From positions 372,001-436,000 of the forward strand of contig NZ_BSSM01000002.1 of NCBI RefSeq assembly GCF_030269125.1: a DNA stretch of 64,000 bases, written 5' to 3'. Below the pieces are notes generated by a model. That model saw only the letters and a list, made by a program, of their open reading frames with translations. It was not told the origin of the DNA and did not search any database. Source of the stretch: Streptomyces hygroscopicus subsp. hygroscopicus (GTDB taxonomy: Bacteria; Actinomycetota; Actinomycetes; Streptomycetales; Streptomycetaceae). The translations under genes were made by a program, and so were the position numbers. Each line of letters starts with the position of its first letter. Within the stretch, counting starts at the first letter, position 1. Of this stretch, positions 9,750-17,293 are shown piece by piece.

Positions 9750-10705
9750 AGGTTGTTCGTCTCCCGGTTCTTCTCGTGGCTCGTCTGCGCGATGCCGGCG
9801 GGAATGTAACCGGTCTGCCCCTTCTTGGCGAGGTCCTTGAGGTGCTGCTCGTACGCCGCCGGGGAGACGACCTTCACGTTGAACAGCATCCGGGAGTGGT
9901 CGACGCCGCAGAGCTCAGCACACTTGCCGAGGAAGGTGCCCTCCTTGTTGGGGGTCACCTGGAAGGCATTGGTGTGGCCCGGGATGACGTCCTGCTTCAT
10001 GAGGAACGGCACCACCCAGAAGGAGTGGATGACGTCACGCGAGGTCAGGACGAAGCGGACCGTCTTGCCCTTGGGGAGCCAGAGCGTCGGACCAGGGTTG
10101 CCGGTCTGCGGGTTGCGCGTACCCGGGGTGCCGACGTCGTAGACGCCGCCGGCGTTCGCCGGGAAGGCGGCCTTGTACCGGTCGGGGATCGCGGACAGGT
10201 TGGTGTCCGTCTTCGCGTCGCCGGAGACACCGGGGACGTTCTCGATGTAGTTGAAGCCCCAGCTCCACTGGAAGCCGACCACGTTGACCGTGACGTCGGG
10301 CTTCTTGTCGAGGCTCATGAGCTTCGTCTCGTCCCGGGCCGTGAAGTAGAACAGGACCGAGATGATGATGATCGGGACCACCGTGTACAGGGCCTCGATC
10401 GGCATGTTGTACCGGGTCTGCGGAGGTACCTCGACCTTGGTGCGGCTGCGCCGGTGGAACATGGCGCTCCACAGGATCAGGCCCCACACCAGCACGCCGA
10501 CGGCGAGCGCGGCAGCCCAGGACCCCTGCCACAGGGAGAGGATCCGCGGAGCCTCTTCCGTGGTCGGGGTGGGCATGCCAAGGCGGGGGAAGTCCTTGTA
10601 TGTGCAACCGGTTGCGGTCGCCAGGACCAGGCCCGCGGTCAGTGCCTGCAGCAGCTTCCGCCGCATCGGGCGCCGCGGCGAGCGGTCGGAGCCGTTGGGA
10701 CTCAC
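9746..10705 (-). CDS. ctaC: Cytochrome c oxidase subunit II
   Basis: CuA-bearing subunit II of the aa3 oxidase. The 319-residue precursor has a basic N-terminus and a lipoprotein-type signal (TATGC, C34), two membrane helices and an extracellular cupredoxin domain. The CuA ligands are clustered near the C-terminus: C262, C266, H270 and M273 in [13 protein letters not shown] start at the GTG giving MSPNGSDRS; the frame is open further upstream but has no family similarity there. First gene of the oxidase operon, divergent from the cysteine desulfurase. Confidence 0.95.
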   Translation of the reverse strand: MSPNGSDRSPRRPMRRKLLQALTAGLVLATATGCTYKDFPRLGMPTPTTEEAPRILSLWQGSWAAALAVGVLVWGLILWSAMFHRRSRTKVEVPPQTRYNMPIEALYTVVPIIIISVLFYFTARDETKLMSLDKKPDVTVNVVGFQWSWGFNYIENVPGVSGDAKTDTNLSAIPDRYKAAFPANAGGVYDVGTPGTRNPQTGNPGPTLWLPKGKTVRFVLTSRDVIHSFWVVPFLMKQDVIPGHTNAFQVTPNKEGTFLGKCAELCGVDHSRMLFNVKVVSPAAYEQHLKDLAKKGQTGYIPAGIAQTSHEKNRETNNL

Positions 10706-11030
10706 GTAGCGCCTTCCCGAGAGTCTCGCCCGCGCGGTCGGCTGCGGCCTTCTCGCTGGTCGGTCGCCGCCCTGCGTCGGGCAGGGGTTTGGATGTTTAT
10801 GCGGACCAAACCCTAGCCGACGCCCTCCGGGGGTTCGCGGGGAGGGGGGCATACGCGTGGCGCCTCACTCAGTTGGGGTGCGAATGGGCGCCTATTGGCT
10901 CGGGTTGTGGGGGTTTGGAGGGCGGGCGCGGGTGGGTGGCGGTCCTTCGCCTCCCCCGGCGGAACAGGTGCCGGACACGGCCCCGCGCCCCTGGGGCCGG
11001 CGCGGGCCGCCGGCGTTCTACCGTTGCTGT
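10706..11030. other. Divergent intergenic region, ctaC / desulfurase
   Basis: A 325-base gene-free region between two divergent genes. It holds an inverted repeat described separately (10785-10813). No other feature was recognised, and no clear Shine-Dalgarno precedes the GTG start of the desulfurase. Confidence 0.7.
10785..10813. promoter_or_regulatory. Inverted repeat upstream of ctaC
   Basis: GGGTTTGG (10785-10792) and CCAAACCC (10806-10813) flank a relatively AT-rich 13-base core containing TGTTTATG. It lies about 80 bases upstream of the ctaC start and is a candidate operator or promoter element. The regulator is unknown. Confidence 0.4.
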
Positions 11031-12407
11031 GTGGCCTACTTCGACGCAGCCTCCGCCGCTCCCCTCCACCCCGTTGCCCGTCAGGCCCTGTTGGCCGCCC
11101 TGGACGACGGTTGGGCCGATCCCGCGCGCCTGTACCGGGAGGGGCGCAAGGCGCGCATGCTGCTGGACGCGGCGCGGGAGGCGGCCGCGGAGGCGGTCGG
11201 GTGCCGGGCGGACGAGGTGGTGTTCACCTCCTCGGGGACGCGGGCCGTACACACGGGTGTCGCGGGGGCGTTGGCCGGAAGGCGGCGCGTCGGACGTCAC
11301 CTGATCGTGTCAGCGGTCGAACACTCCTCTGTCCTCCATTCGGCGGAGGTGTTCGAGGCGGAGGGCGGGTCGGTGACCCAGGTGCCGGTGCACCGGACGG
11401 GCGCCGTGTCCCCCTCGGACTACGCGTCCGCGCTGCGTGCCGACACCGCGCTGGCCGTGCTCCAGTCGGCCAACCACGAGGTGGGCACCGTGCAGCCGGT
11501 GGCCGAGGTGGCCGAGGTCTGCCGGGCGGCCGGGGTGCCGCTGCTGGTGGACGCGGCGCAGTCGCTGGGCTGGGGGCCCGTCGAGGGCGACTGGTCGCTG
11601 CTCGCCGCCAGCGCGCACAAGTGGGGCGGTCCTTCGGGTGCCGGGCTGCTCGTCGTGCGCAAGGGGGTCCGGTTCGCGGCCCAAGGCCCCGCGGACGAGC
11701 GGGAGTCGGGGCGGGCGCCCGGGTTCGAGAACATCCCGGCCATCGTGGCGGCGGTCGCCTCGCTGCGCGCGGTACGCGCCGGGGCCGCCGAGGAGTCGGT
11801 CCGGCTGCGGGGACTGACGGAGCGGATCCGGGCGCGGGTGCCGCGGCTGGTGCCGGACGTGGAGGTGGTGGGCGATCCGGAGCGGCGGCTGCCGGGGATC
11901 GTCACCTTCTCCTGTCTCTATGTCGACGGGGAGACCCTGCTGCACGAGCTGGACCGCGAGGGCTTCGCCGTCTCCTCGGGCTCCTCCTGCACCAGCAGCA
12001 CCCTGACGCCCAGCCACGTCCTGAAGGCCATGGGTGTGCTCAGCGAGGGCAACGTCCGCGTGTCGCTGCCGCCGGGCACGGCCGAGGAGGACGTGGAGCG
12101 CTTCCTGGCCGTGCTGCCGGGTGTCGTCCGCGCGGTACGGGACAAGCTGGGCGCGCCCACCCCTCACACGGTCGCCGAGCCGGGCGCCCTGGTCGTCGAC
12201 GCCCTCGGCAAGCGCTGCCCCGTCCCGGTCATCGAACTGGCCAAGGTGTTCCCCGGCGTCCCGGTGGGCGGGACCGTCCGCGTCCTCTCGGACGACGAGG
12301 CGGCCCGCCTGGACATCCCGGCGTGGTGCGCGATGCGGGGGCAGGAGTACGTGGGCGAGGAACCGGCGGATCGCGGAACGGCCTACCTGGTCCGCCGGCT
12401 CGGCTGA
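11031..12407 (+). CDS. Cysteine desulfurase fused to TusA-like domain
   Basis: A 458-residue fusion. Residues 1-375 are a class V PLP-dependent cysteine desulfurase of the IscS/NifS type: H98, D174, PLP lysine K197 (ASAHKWGG) and active-site C320 in SGSSCTSS. Residues about 386-445 form a TusA/SirA-like sulfur-carrier domain with the conserved CPxP motif (C396, KRCPVPV). This predicts that persulfide formed on C320 is passed directly to C396 in the same chain, for thiolation or Fe-S assembly. The GTG start gives MAYFDAASAAPLHP, the natural N-terminus of the family. It converges on the adenosine-kinase-like gene with a 9-base gap. Confidence 0.9.
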   Translation: MAYFDAASAAPLHPVARQALLAALDDGWADPARLYREGRKARMLLDAAREAAAEAVGCRADEVVFTSSGTRAVHTGVAGALAGRRRVGRHLIVSAVEHSSVLHSAEVFEAEGGSVTQVPVHRTGAVSPSDYASALRADTALAVLQSANHEVGTVQPVAEVAEVCRAAGVPLLVDAAQSLGWGPVEGDWSLLAASAHKWGGPSGAGLLVVRKGVRFAAQGPADERESGRAPGFENIPAIVAAVASLRAVRAGAAEESVRLRGLTERIRARVPRLVPDVEVVGDPERRLPGIVTFSCLYVDGETLLHELDREGFAVSSGSSCTSSTLTPSHVLKAMGVLSEGNVRVSLPPGTAEEDVERFLAVLPGVVRAVRDKLGAPTPHTVAEPGALVVDALGKRCPVPVIELAKVFPGVPVGGTVRVLSDDEAARLDIPAWCAMRGQEYVGEEPADRGTAYLVRRLG

Positions 12408-12416
12408 CCGGCGGCC

Positions 12417-13391
12417 TCAGCGCAGGTGCGTCCTGACCTCTTCGCCGGCCTCGTCGCCGTACGCCTTCACGAACCGCTCCATGAAGTGCCCGCGCCGCAG
12501 CTGGTACTCCTGCGTGCCCACCGTCTCGATGACGAGCGTCGCGAGCATGCAGCCCACCTGGGCGGCCCGCTCCAGCGGGACGCCCCACGCGAGGCCCGAC
12601 AGGAAACCCGCGCGGAAGGCGTCGCCGACGCCCGTGGGGTCGGCCTTCTGCTCCTCCTCCGCGCAGCCGACCTCGATCGGGTCCTCGCCGACCCGCTCGA
12701 TCCGCACGCCCCGCGAACCGAGCGTGGTCACCCGGTGCCCGACCTTCGCGAGGATCTCCTCGTCGGTGAGCCCGGTCTTCGTCTGGATGAGGCCCTTCTC
12801 GTACTCGTTCGAGAACAGGTACGTCGCGCCCTCCAGCAGGATCCGGATCTCCTCGCCCTCCATCCGGGCGATCTGCTGGGAGAAGTCCGCGGCGAACGGG
12901 ATCGAACGGGACCGGCACTCCTCCGTGTGGCGGAGCATCGCCTCGGGGTCGTCGGCGCCGATCAGCACCAGGTCGAGGCCGCCCACCCGGTCGGCGACCG
13001 TCTTCAGCTCGATCAGCCGGGCCTCGCTCATCGCGCCGGTGTAGAAGGAGCCGATCTGGTTGTGGTCGGCGTCGGTGGTGCACACGAAGCGCGCGGTGTG
13101 CAGGGTGTCGGAGATCCGCACCGAGTCGGTGTCGACGCCGTGCCGGTCGAGCCAGCTCCGGTACTCGTCGAAGTCGAAACCGGCCGCGCCGACCAGGATC
13201 GGCCGGGTGCCGAGCTGGCCCATCCCGAAGGCGATGTTCGCGGCGACACCGCCGCGGCGCACGTCGAGGTTGTCGACGAGGAAGGAGAGCGAAACGGTGT
13301 GCAGCTGGTCCGCGACGAGCTGGTCGGCGAACCGACCGGGGAAGGTCATGAGGTGGTCGGTGGCGATGGAGCCGGTGACTGCGATGCGCAC
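12417..13391 (-). CDS. PfkB-family kinase, adenosine kinase-like
   Basis: A 324-residue ribokinase/PfkB-fold sugar or nucleoside kinase. The N-terminal glycine motif GGVAANIAFG is at 48-57 and the C-terminal DPTGVGDAF anion-hole motif with catalytic D257 at 251-259. In M. tuberculosis the kinase at this position beside the ctaC locus is adenosine kinase (AdoK, Rv2202c), so phosphorylation of adenosine is the best guess; other nucleosides or sugars cannot be excluded. GTG start. It is divergent from a small unknown gene. Confidence 0.88.
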   Translation of the reverse strand: MRIAVTGSIATDHLMTFPGRFADQLVADQLHTVSLSFLVDNLDVRRGGVAANIAFGMGQLGTRPILVGAAGFDFDEYRSWLDRHGVDTDSVRISDTLHTARFVCTTDADHNQIGSFYTGAMSEARLIELKTVADRVGGLDLVLIGADDPEAMLRHTEECRSRSIPFAADFSQQIARMEGEEIRILLEGATYLFSNEYEKGLIQTKTGLTDEEILAKVGHRVTTLGSRGVRIERVGEDPIEVGCAEEEQKADPTGVGDAFRAGFLSGLAWGVPLERAAQVGCMLATLVIETVGTQEYQLRRGHFMERFVKAYGDEAGEEVRTHLR

Positions 13392-13521
13392 GACGGGGAA
13401 TCTCCTGCGGGAGGCTGGGTTGACAGTTCACGCTACCCGGTCAGGGGGCGACGCTGTAGTTGACGAAACTACCCGATAGTAGATCTTTCTTCGCAGCCTC
13501 GACCGTGCCTACGGTTCCGTC

Positions 13522-13758
13522 ATGACGAACCCCAACGGCTCCTCGTCCGCCGAATCCGGCGCTCCCGTCCCCCCCGCCCCGGGCGATCTCGAGGGCGACC
13601 TCGCCACCCTGCGCGGCGACTGCGCCCGGATGGCCCAGCGCTGGCCGGCGCCCGCGCGCTCGGCCTCCCGCCCGGTGCCGCCGTCCCGCATCCGCAAGGT
13701 GTCCGTGTCGAAGCGTTCCGTCCGGCTGCTCGACGGGATGTCCGACTACGGGGACTGA
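13522..13758 (+). CDS. Small conserved-looking protein of unknown function
   Basis: A 78-residue hydrophilic protein, rich in Pro and Ser at the N-terminus and basic at the C-terminus (RIRKVSVSKRSVRLLDGMS). No signal peptide, membrane helix or known domain is visible. It sits just upstream of, and in the same direction as, a secreted/anchored protein gene. An imperfect CTAC-N6-GTAG inverted repeat lies in the leader around 13469-13482. Coding status is supported only by position, length and an ATG start. Confidence 0.55.
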   Translation: MTNPNGSSSAESGAPVPPAPGDLEGDLATLRGDCARMAQRWPAPARSASRPVPPSRIRKVSVSKRSVRLLDGMSDYGD

Positions 13759-13868
13759 CCCCGCTCACCCGTACGGCGCAGGCGCGGGAACCTCCCGCCC
13801 GGCTCCCCCGTCCCACCGTCGTCCCCCGCGCGGGGCACACGGAGCACGAACCGGCGAGGAGCGATGCG

Positions 13869-15275
13869 GTGAACACGGAGCGGCCTGAGAACACGGGGGG
13901 AGTCCCCGAGGTGCCGGACGAGCGGGGGGCGGGGCGGTCCAGGCGGCGCTCGCGCGCCGTCGTCCTCTCCGCCGCGGCCGCCGTCCTGCTGGTCGGCGGC
14001 GGTGGCGCGTACGTCGCGGCGAGCGATGCCGCGGGCGTTCACGCGACCCCCGCCGTGTCGGACGGCACCACTCCCCCGCCGCTCCCCCTCGACGACCGGC
14101 CGGACCCCCACGGCGCCCACTACGTGGCACGGGGCGAGCTGCCGAAGGGGCCCGGGTCGGCGCCGGTGTACGGGCCGGGGGCCGAGGTCGGCGAGGACCA
14201 GGTGGTCCGGCTGGCCAAGGCGCTCGGGGTGACCGGGACGCCCGTGGCCGAGGGGCGCGGCTGGCGGATCGGCGGCAAGGACGGTTCGGGCCCGACCCTC
14301 CGGGTGAACCGGGACGCGCCGGGCAGCTGGACTTTCAGCCGGTACGCGCCGGGCACGGACGACTGCCGGAAGGGCCCCCTGTGCGCGACCGGCCCGGTGG
14401 GGCCGACCGGGGCGCCGGTGAGCGAGGCGGCGGCCGAGAAGGCGGCGGCGCCCGTGCTGGCGGCGGCCGGGCTGGACGGCGCGAAGACCGACGCGAGCCA
14501 GGTCATGGGGCAGCAGCGGGTGGTGACCGCCGACCCGGTGGTGGGCGGGCTGCCCACGACGGGCTGGACGACCGGGCTGACGATCGGCGGGCAGGGCGAA
14601 CTCGTGGGCGGCCACGGCATGCTGTCGACGCCGGTGAAGGGGGCGACGTACCCCGTCCTCGGCGCGGAGAAGACCCTCGCGCTGATGAACGCGGCGCCGA
14701 AGGACGACCACCGGATGGGTCCCGGGGGCTGTGCGGCTCCGGGGCGGTTCGCGACACGGCTGGACCAGCCGTGCGGACCGGCTTCCGGGGGTGCCGGTGC
14801 GACGGTCGAGGTGGACAGGGCGGTGTTCGGGCTGGCCGCGCACCCGGTCGGCGGGCGAGCGACCCTGGTGCCCTCCTGGCTGTTCGAGACGCGGGGGCGG
14901 GGAACGGTGTCGTACCCGGCGGTCGATCCCCGCTACCTGACGTCCTCGTCGCCCTCCGCCGCGCCGACGGCCCCCGGCGGCCGGGTGAAGGTGAACGGCT
15001 ACACGGCCGACGGCCGCAACCTGACCGTGGGCTTCTACGGCGGCCTGTGCGCCGACTACACGGTGGCGGCCCGGGAGAGCGCCACCCGGGTGACGGTCAC
15101 GGTCACCGAGCACCGGCAGGAGGGCAGGATCTGCCCGATGATCGCCAAGGAGTTCGTCCGGACCGTCCGCCTGAAGGCGCCGGTGGACGGCCGGACGGTG
15201 GTCGGCGCGGACGGCGCCCGCATCCCGCGGGCGAAGCCGGGCGCGCTGCGGCCGTCGCGGACGTCCACCCGGTAG
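13869..15275 (+). CDS. Membrane-anchored secreted protein of unknown function
   Basis: A 468-residue protein with a short acidic/Arg-rich cytoplasmic N-terminus, one membrane helix (about 36-55) and a long extracellular part with no domain I recognise. Cysteines occur in apparent pairs (DDCRKGPLC, GGCAAPGR...QPCG, GGLCADY...GRICPM), suggesting disulfides. Its place next to the AdoK-like kinase corresponds to a conserved membrane protein gene in mycobacteria, but similarity was not tested. GTG start preceded by GGAGCGATGCG. No function is assigned. Confidence 0.8.
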   Translation: MNTERPENTGGVPEVPDERGAGRSRRRSRAVVLSAAAAVLLVGGGGAYVAASDAAGVHATPAVSDGTTPPPLPLDDRPDPHGAHYVARGELPKGPGSAPVYGPGAEVGEDQVVRLAKALGVTGTPVAEGRGWRIGGKDGSGPTLRVNRDAPGSWTFSRYAPGTDDCRKGPLCATGPVGPTGAPVSEAAAEKAAAPVLAAAGLDGAKTDASQVMGQQRVVTADPVVGGLPTTGWTTGLTIGGQGELVGGHGMLSTPVKGATYPVLGAEKTLALMNAAPKDDHRMGPGGCAAPGRFATRLDQPCGPASGGAGATVEVDRAVFGLAAHPVGGRATLVPSWLFETRGRGTVSYPAVDPRYLTSSSPSAAPTAPGGRVKVNGYTADGRNLTVGFYGGLCADYTVAARESATRVTVTVTEHRQEGRICPMIAKEFVRTVRLKAPVDGRTVVGADGARIPRAKPGALRPSRTSTR

Positions 15276-15312
15276 GCACGGGTACGGCTTCCCGCCGGTG
15301 CGGGACACGACG

Positions 15313-15347
15313 GAGGCGGCGGCCCCGCTCGTGGGGGCCGCCGCCTC
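15313..15347. terminator. Bidirectional terminator
   Basis: A 14-bp stem (15313-15326 with 15334-15347) and a 7-base loop lies between two convergent genes, the secreted protein gene and the Fe-S carrier gene. It can serve both. Confidence 0.75.
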
Positions 15348-15377
15348 AGTCCCGCTTCATCGGCTCAGCGCGAAGGC

Positions 15378-15734
15378 TCAGCTGAAGGAGTCGCCGCAGG
15401 CGCAGGAGCCGGTCGCGTTCGGGTTGTCGATCGTGAAGCCCTGCTTCTCGATCGTGTCCACGAAGTCGACGGTGGCGCCGCCCAGGTACGGGGCGCTCAT
15501 GCGGTCGGTGACGACCTTGACGCCGCCGAAGTCCTTCTCCACGTCGCCGTCGAGCGAGCGCTCGTCGAAGAACAGCTGGTAGCGCAGGCCGGAGCAGCCG
15601 CCGGGCTGGACGGCGACGCGCAGCGCGAGGTCGTCGCGGCCTTCCTGGTCGAGCAGGGCCTTGACCTTGGCCGCGGCGGCGTCGGTCAGGATGATGCCGT
15701 CGCTGACGGTTGTGGTCTCGTCCGATACGGACAT
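15378..15734 (-). CDS. Iron-sulfur cluster insertion/carrier protein (HesB/ErpA type)
   Basis: A-type carrier that accepts Fe-S clusters from the scaffold and delivers them to target enzymes. The 118-residue protein carries the three conserved cysteines: C47 in GGCSGLRY, and C111/C113 in the terminal CACGDSF. The ATG start is preceded by GGGAGAG at good spacing. It diverges from nadA, whose product is a [4Fe-4S] enzyme, and a cysteine desulfurase is 3 kb away. Mycobacteria have a HesB-like gene at the matching position. Confidence 0.94.
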   Translation of the reverse strand: MSVSDETTTVSDGIILTDAAAAKVKALLDQEGRDDLALRVAVQPGGCSGLRYQLFFDERSLDGDVEKDFGGVKVVTDRMSAPYLGGATVDFVDTIEKQGFTIDNPNATGSCACGDSFS

Positions 15735-15912
15735 CTACATCTCTCCCGGGTTGTACGGAGACTGCTTGCCGACGAGTGCAACCGGCGCTTCCGCGGATTC
15801 ATTCCGGGCCGGGCGTCACGTGGTCGCGATTTTGCCTTCTGCCTCTTCATGCTCGCATACGGCCGCGGAGGCGCACAGCGGCCCGCGGGGGGATCCGGGC
15901 GCCGGACCGGGA

Positions 15913-15979
15913 TTCACGTCACATGGACGCGATGGCCCATCGTCAAACTGACGTGAAGCGTTTATGATAGATAGCGTCA
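15913..15979. promoter_or_regulatory. Cluster of CGTCA/TGACG elements upstream of nadA
   Basis: TTCACGTCA (15913-15921) and TGACGTGAA (15949-15957) are perfect inverted copies. CGTCA at 15941-15945 makes an inner inverted repeat CGTCA-AAC-TGACG (15941-15953), and another CGTCA is at 15975-15979. A possible -10 hexamer TATGAT is at 15963-15968. This looks like an operator array for nadA, the Fe-S carrier gene, or both. Confidence 0.5.
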
Positions 15980-16009
15980 GATCGACGAGAAATAGAAAGG
16001 GTGCGTGCC

Positions 16010-17194
16010 GTGACCACCGCCCAGACCCCGGAGCTCGACGTACAGCCGACTCCGCTCGCCCTGTTGCTGCTCGGCCGCGAGGCCGACCCGAAGAGCGAGC
16101 GGGGTGTCGAGTGCCCCGGTGATCTGCCCTCGCCGTCCGACCCCGCCCTGGTGGAGCGCGCCCGCGCCGCCAAGGAGAAGCTCGGCGACAAGGTCTTCGT
16201 GCTCGGTCACCACTACCAGCGCGACGAGGTGATCCAGTTCGCCGACGTCACGGGCGACTCCTTCAAGCTGGCCCGGGACGCGGCCGCGCGCCCGGAGGCC
16301 GAGTACATCGTCTTCTGCGGTGTGCACTTCATGGCCGAGTCGGCGGACATCCTCACCTCCGACGACCAGAAGGTGGTCCTGCCCGACCTGGCGGCCGGCT
16401 GCTCCATGGCCGACATGGCGACGGCGGAGCAGGTGGCGGAGTGCTGGGACGTGCTGACGGAGGCCGGGATAGCCGACCAGGTCGTCCCGGTGTCGTACAT
16501 GAACTCCTCGGCCGACATCAAGGCCTTCACCGGCAAGCACGGCGGCACCATCTGCACCTCGTCCAACGCCAAGCGCGCGCTGGACTGGGCGTTCGAGCAG
16601 GGTGAGAAGGTCCTCTTCCTGCCCGACCAGCACCTCGGCCGCAACACCGCCGTGCGCGACATGGGCATGTCCCTGGACGACTGCGTCGTCTACAACCCGC
16701 ACAAGCCGAACGGCGGCCTGACCGCGGACGAGCTGCGCGCGGCGAAGATGATCCTGTGGCGCGGCCACTGCTCGGTCCACGGCCGCTTCAGCCTCGACTC
16801 CGTCAACGACGTGCGGGCCCGCATCCCCGGCGTGAACGTCCTGGTGCACCCGGAGTGCAAGCACGAGGTCGTGGCCGCGGCGGACTACGTCGGCTCCACG
16901 GAGTACATCATCAAGGCCCTGGAGGCGGCCCCCGCCGGCTCGAAGTGGGCGATCGGCACGGAGCTGAACCTCGTCCGCCGCCTCGCGGACCGCTTCGCCC
17001 CCGAGGGCAAGGAAATCGTCTTCCTCGACCGCACGGTCTGCTTCTGCTCCACCATGAACCGCATCGACCTCCCCCACCTGGTCTGGGCGCTGGAATCCCT
17101 CGCCGAGGGCAACCTGGTCAACCAGATCCAGGTCGACCGGGAGACGGAGGCGTTCGCGAAGCTGGCGCTGGAGCGGATGCTGGCGCTGCCGTAG
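16010..17194 (+). CDS. nadA: Quinolinate synthase
   Basis: Condenses iminoaspartate with dihydroxyacetone phosphate to quinolinate, the NAD precursor, using an oxygen-sensitive [4Fe-4S] cluster. The 394-residue protein has the three NadA domains; candidate cluster cysteines are C103 (VFCGVHFMAES), the Cys in RGHCSVHGRF, and the CFC motif near the C-terminus. HHYQRDEV and PNGG substrate motifs are present. A GTG at 16001 is also in frame, but the GAAAGG at 15995-16000 sets the better spacing for GTG 16010 (MTTAQTPELD). nadB and nadC do not follow, so the gene stands alone. Confidence 0.97.
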   Translation: MTTAQTPELDVQPTPLALLLLGREADPKSERGVECPGDLPSPSDPALVERARAAKEKLGDKVFVLGHHYQRDEVIQFADVTGDSFKLARDAAARPEAEYIVFCGVHFMAESADILTSDDQKVVLPDLAAGCSMADMATAEQVAECWDVLTEAGIADQVVPVSYMNSSADIKAFTGKHGGTICTSSNAKRALDWAFEQGEKVLFLPDQHLGRNTAVRDMGMSLDDCVVYNPHKPNGGLTADELRAAKMILWRGHCSVHGRFSLDSVNDVRARIPGVNVLVHPECKHEVVAAADYVGSTEYIIKALEAAPAGSKWAIGTELNLVRRLADRFAPEGKEIVFLDRTVCFCSTMNRIDLPHLVWALESLAEGNLVNQIQVDRETEAFAKLALERMLALP

Positions 17195-17218
17195 CCGCGT
17201 CGTCCGGTACGGAATCAC

Positions 17219-17254
17219 CGAGGGGCGCCTCCGAAGGCTCGGAGGCGCCCCTCG
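17219..17254. terminator. Bidirectional terminator between nadA and RND gene
   Basis: A 16-bp stem with a 4-base loop sits between the convergent nadA and RND transporter genes. Confidence 0.8.
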
Positions 17255-17293
17255 ACGCGTGCGGCGTCGCCGGACCCGGGCCGGGTCCGGCTG

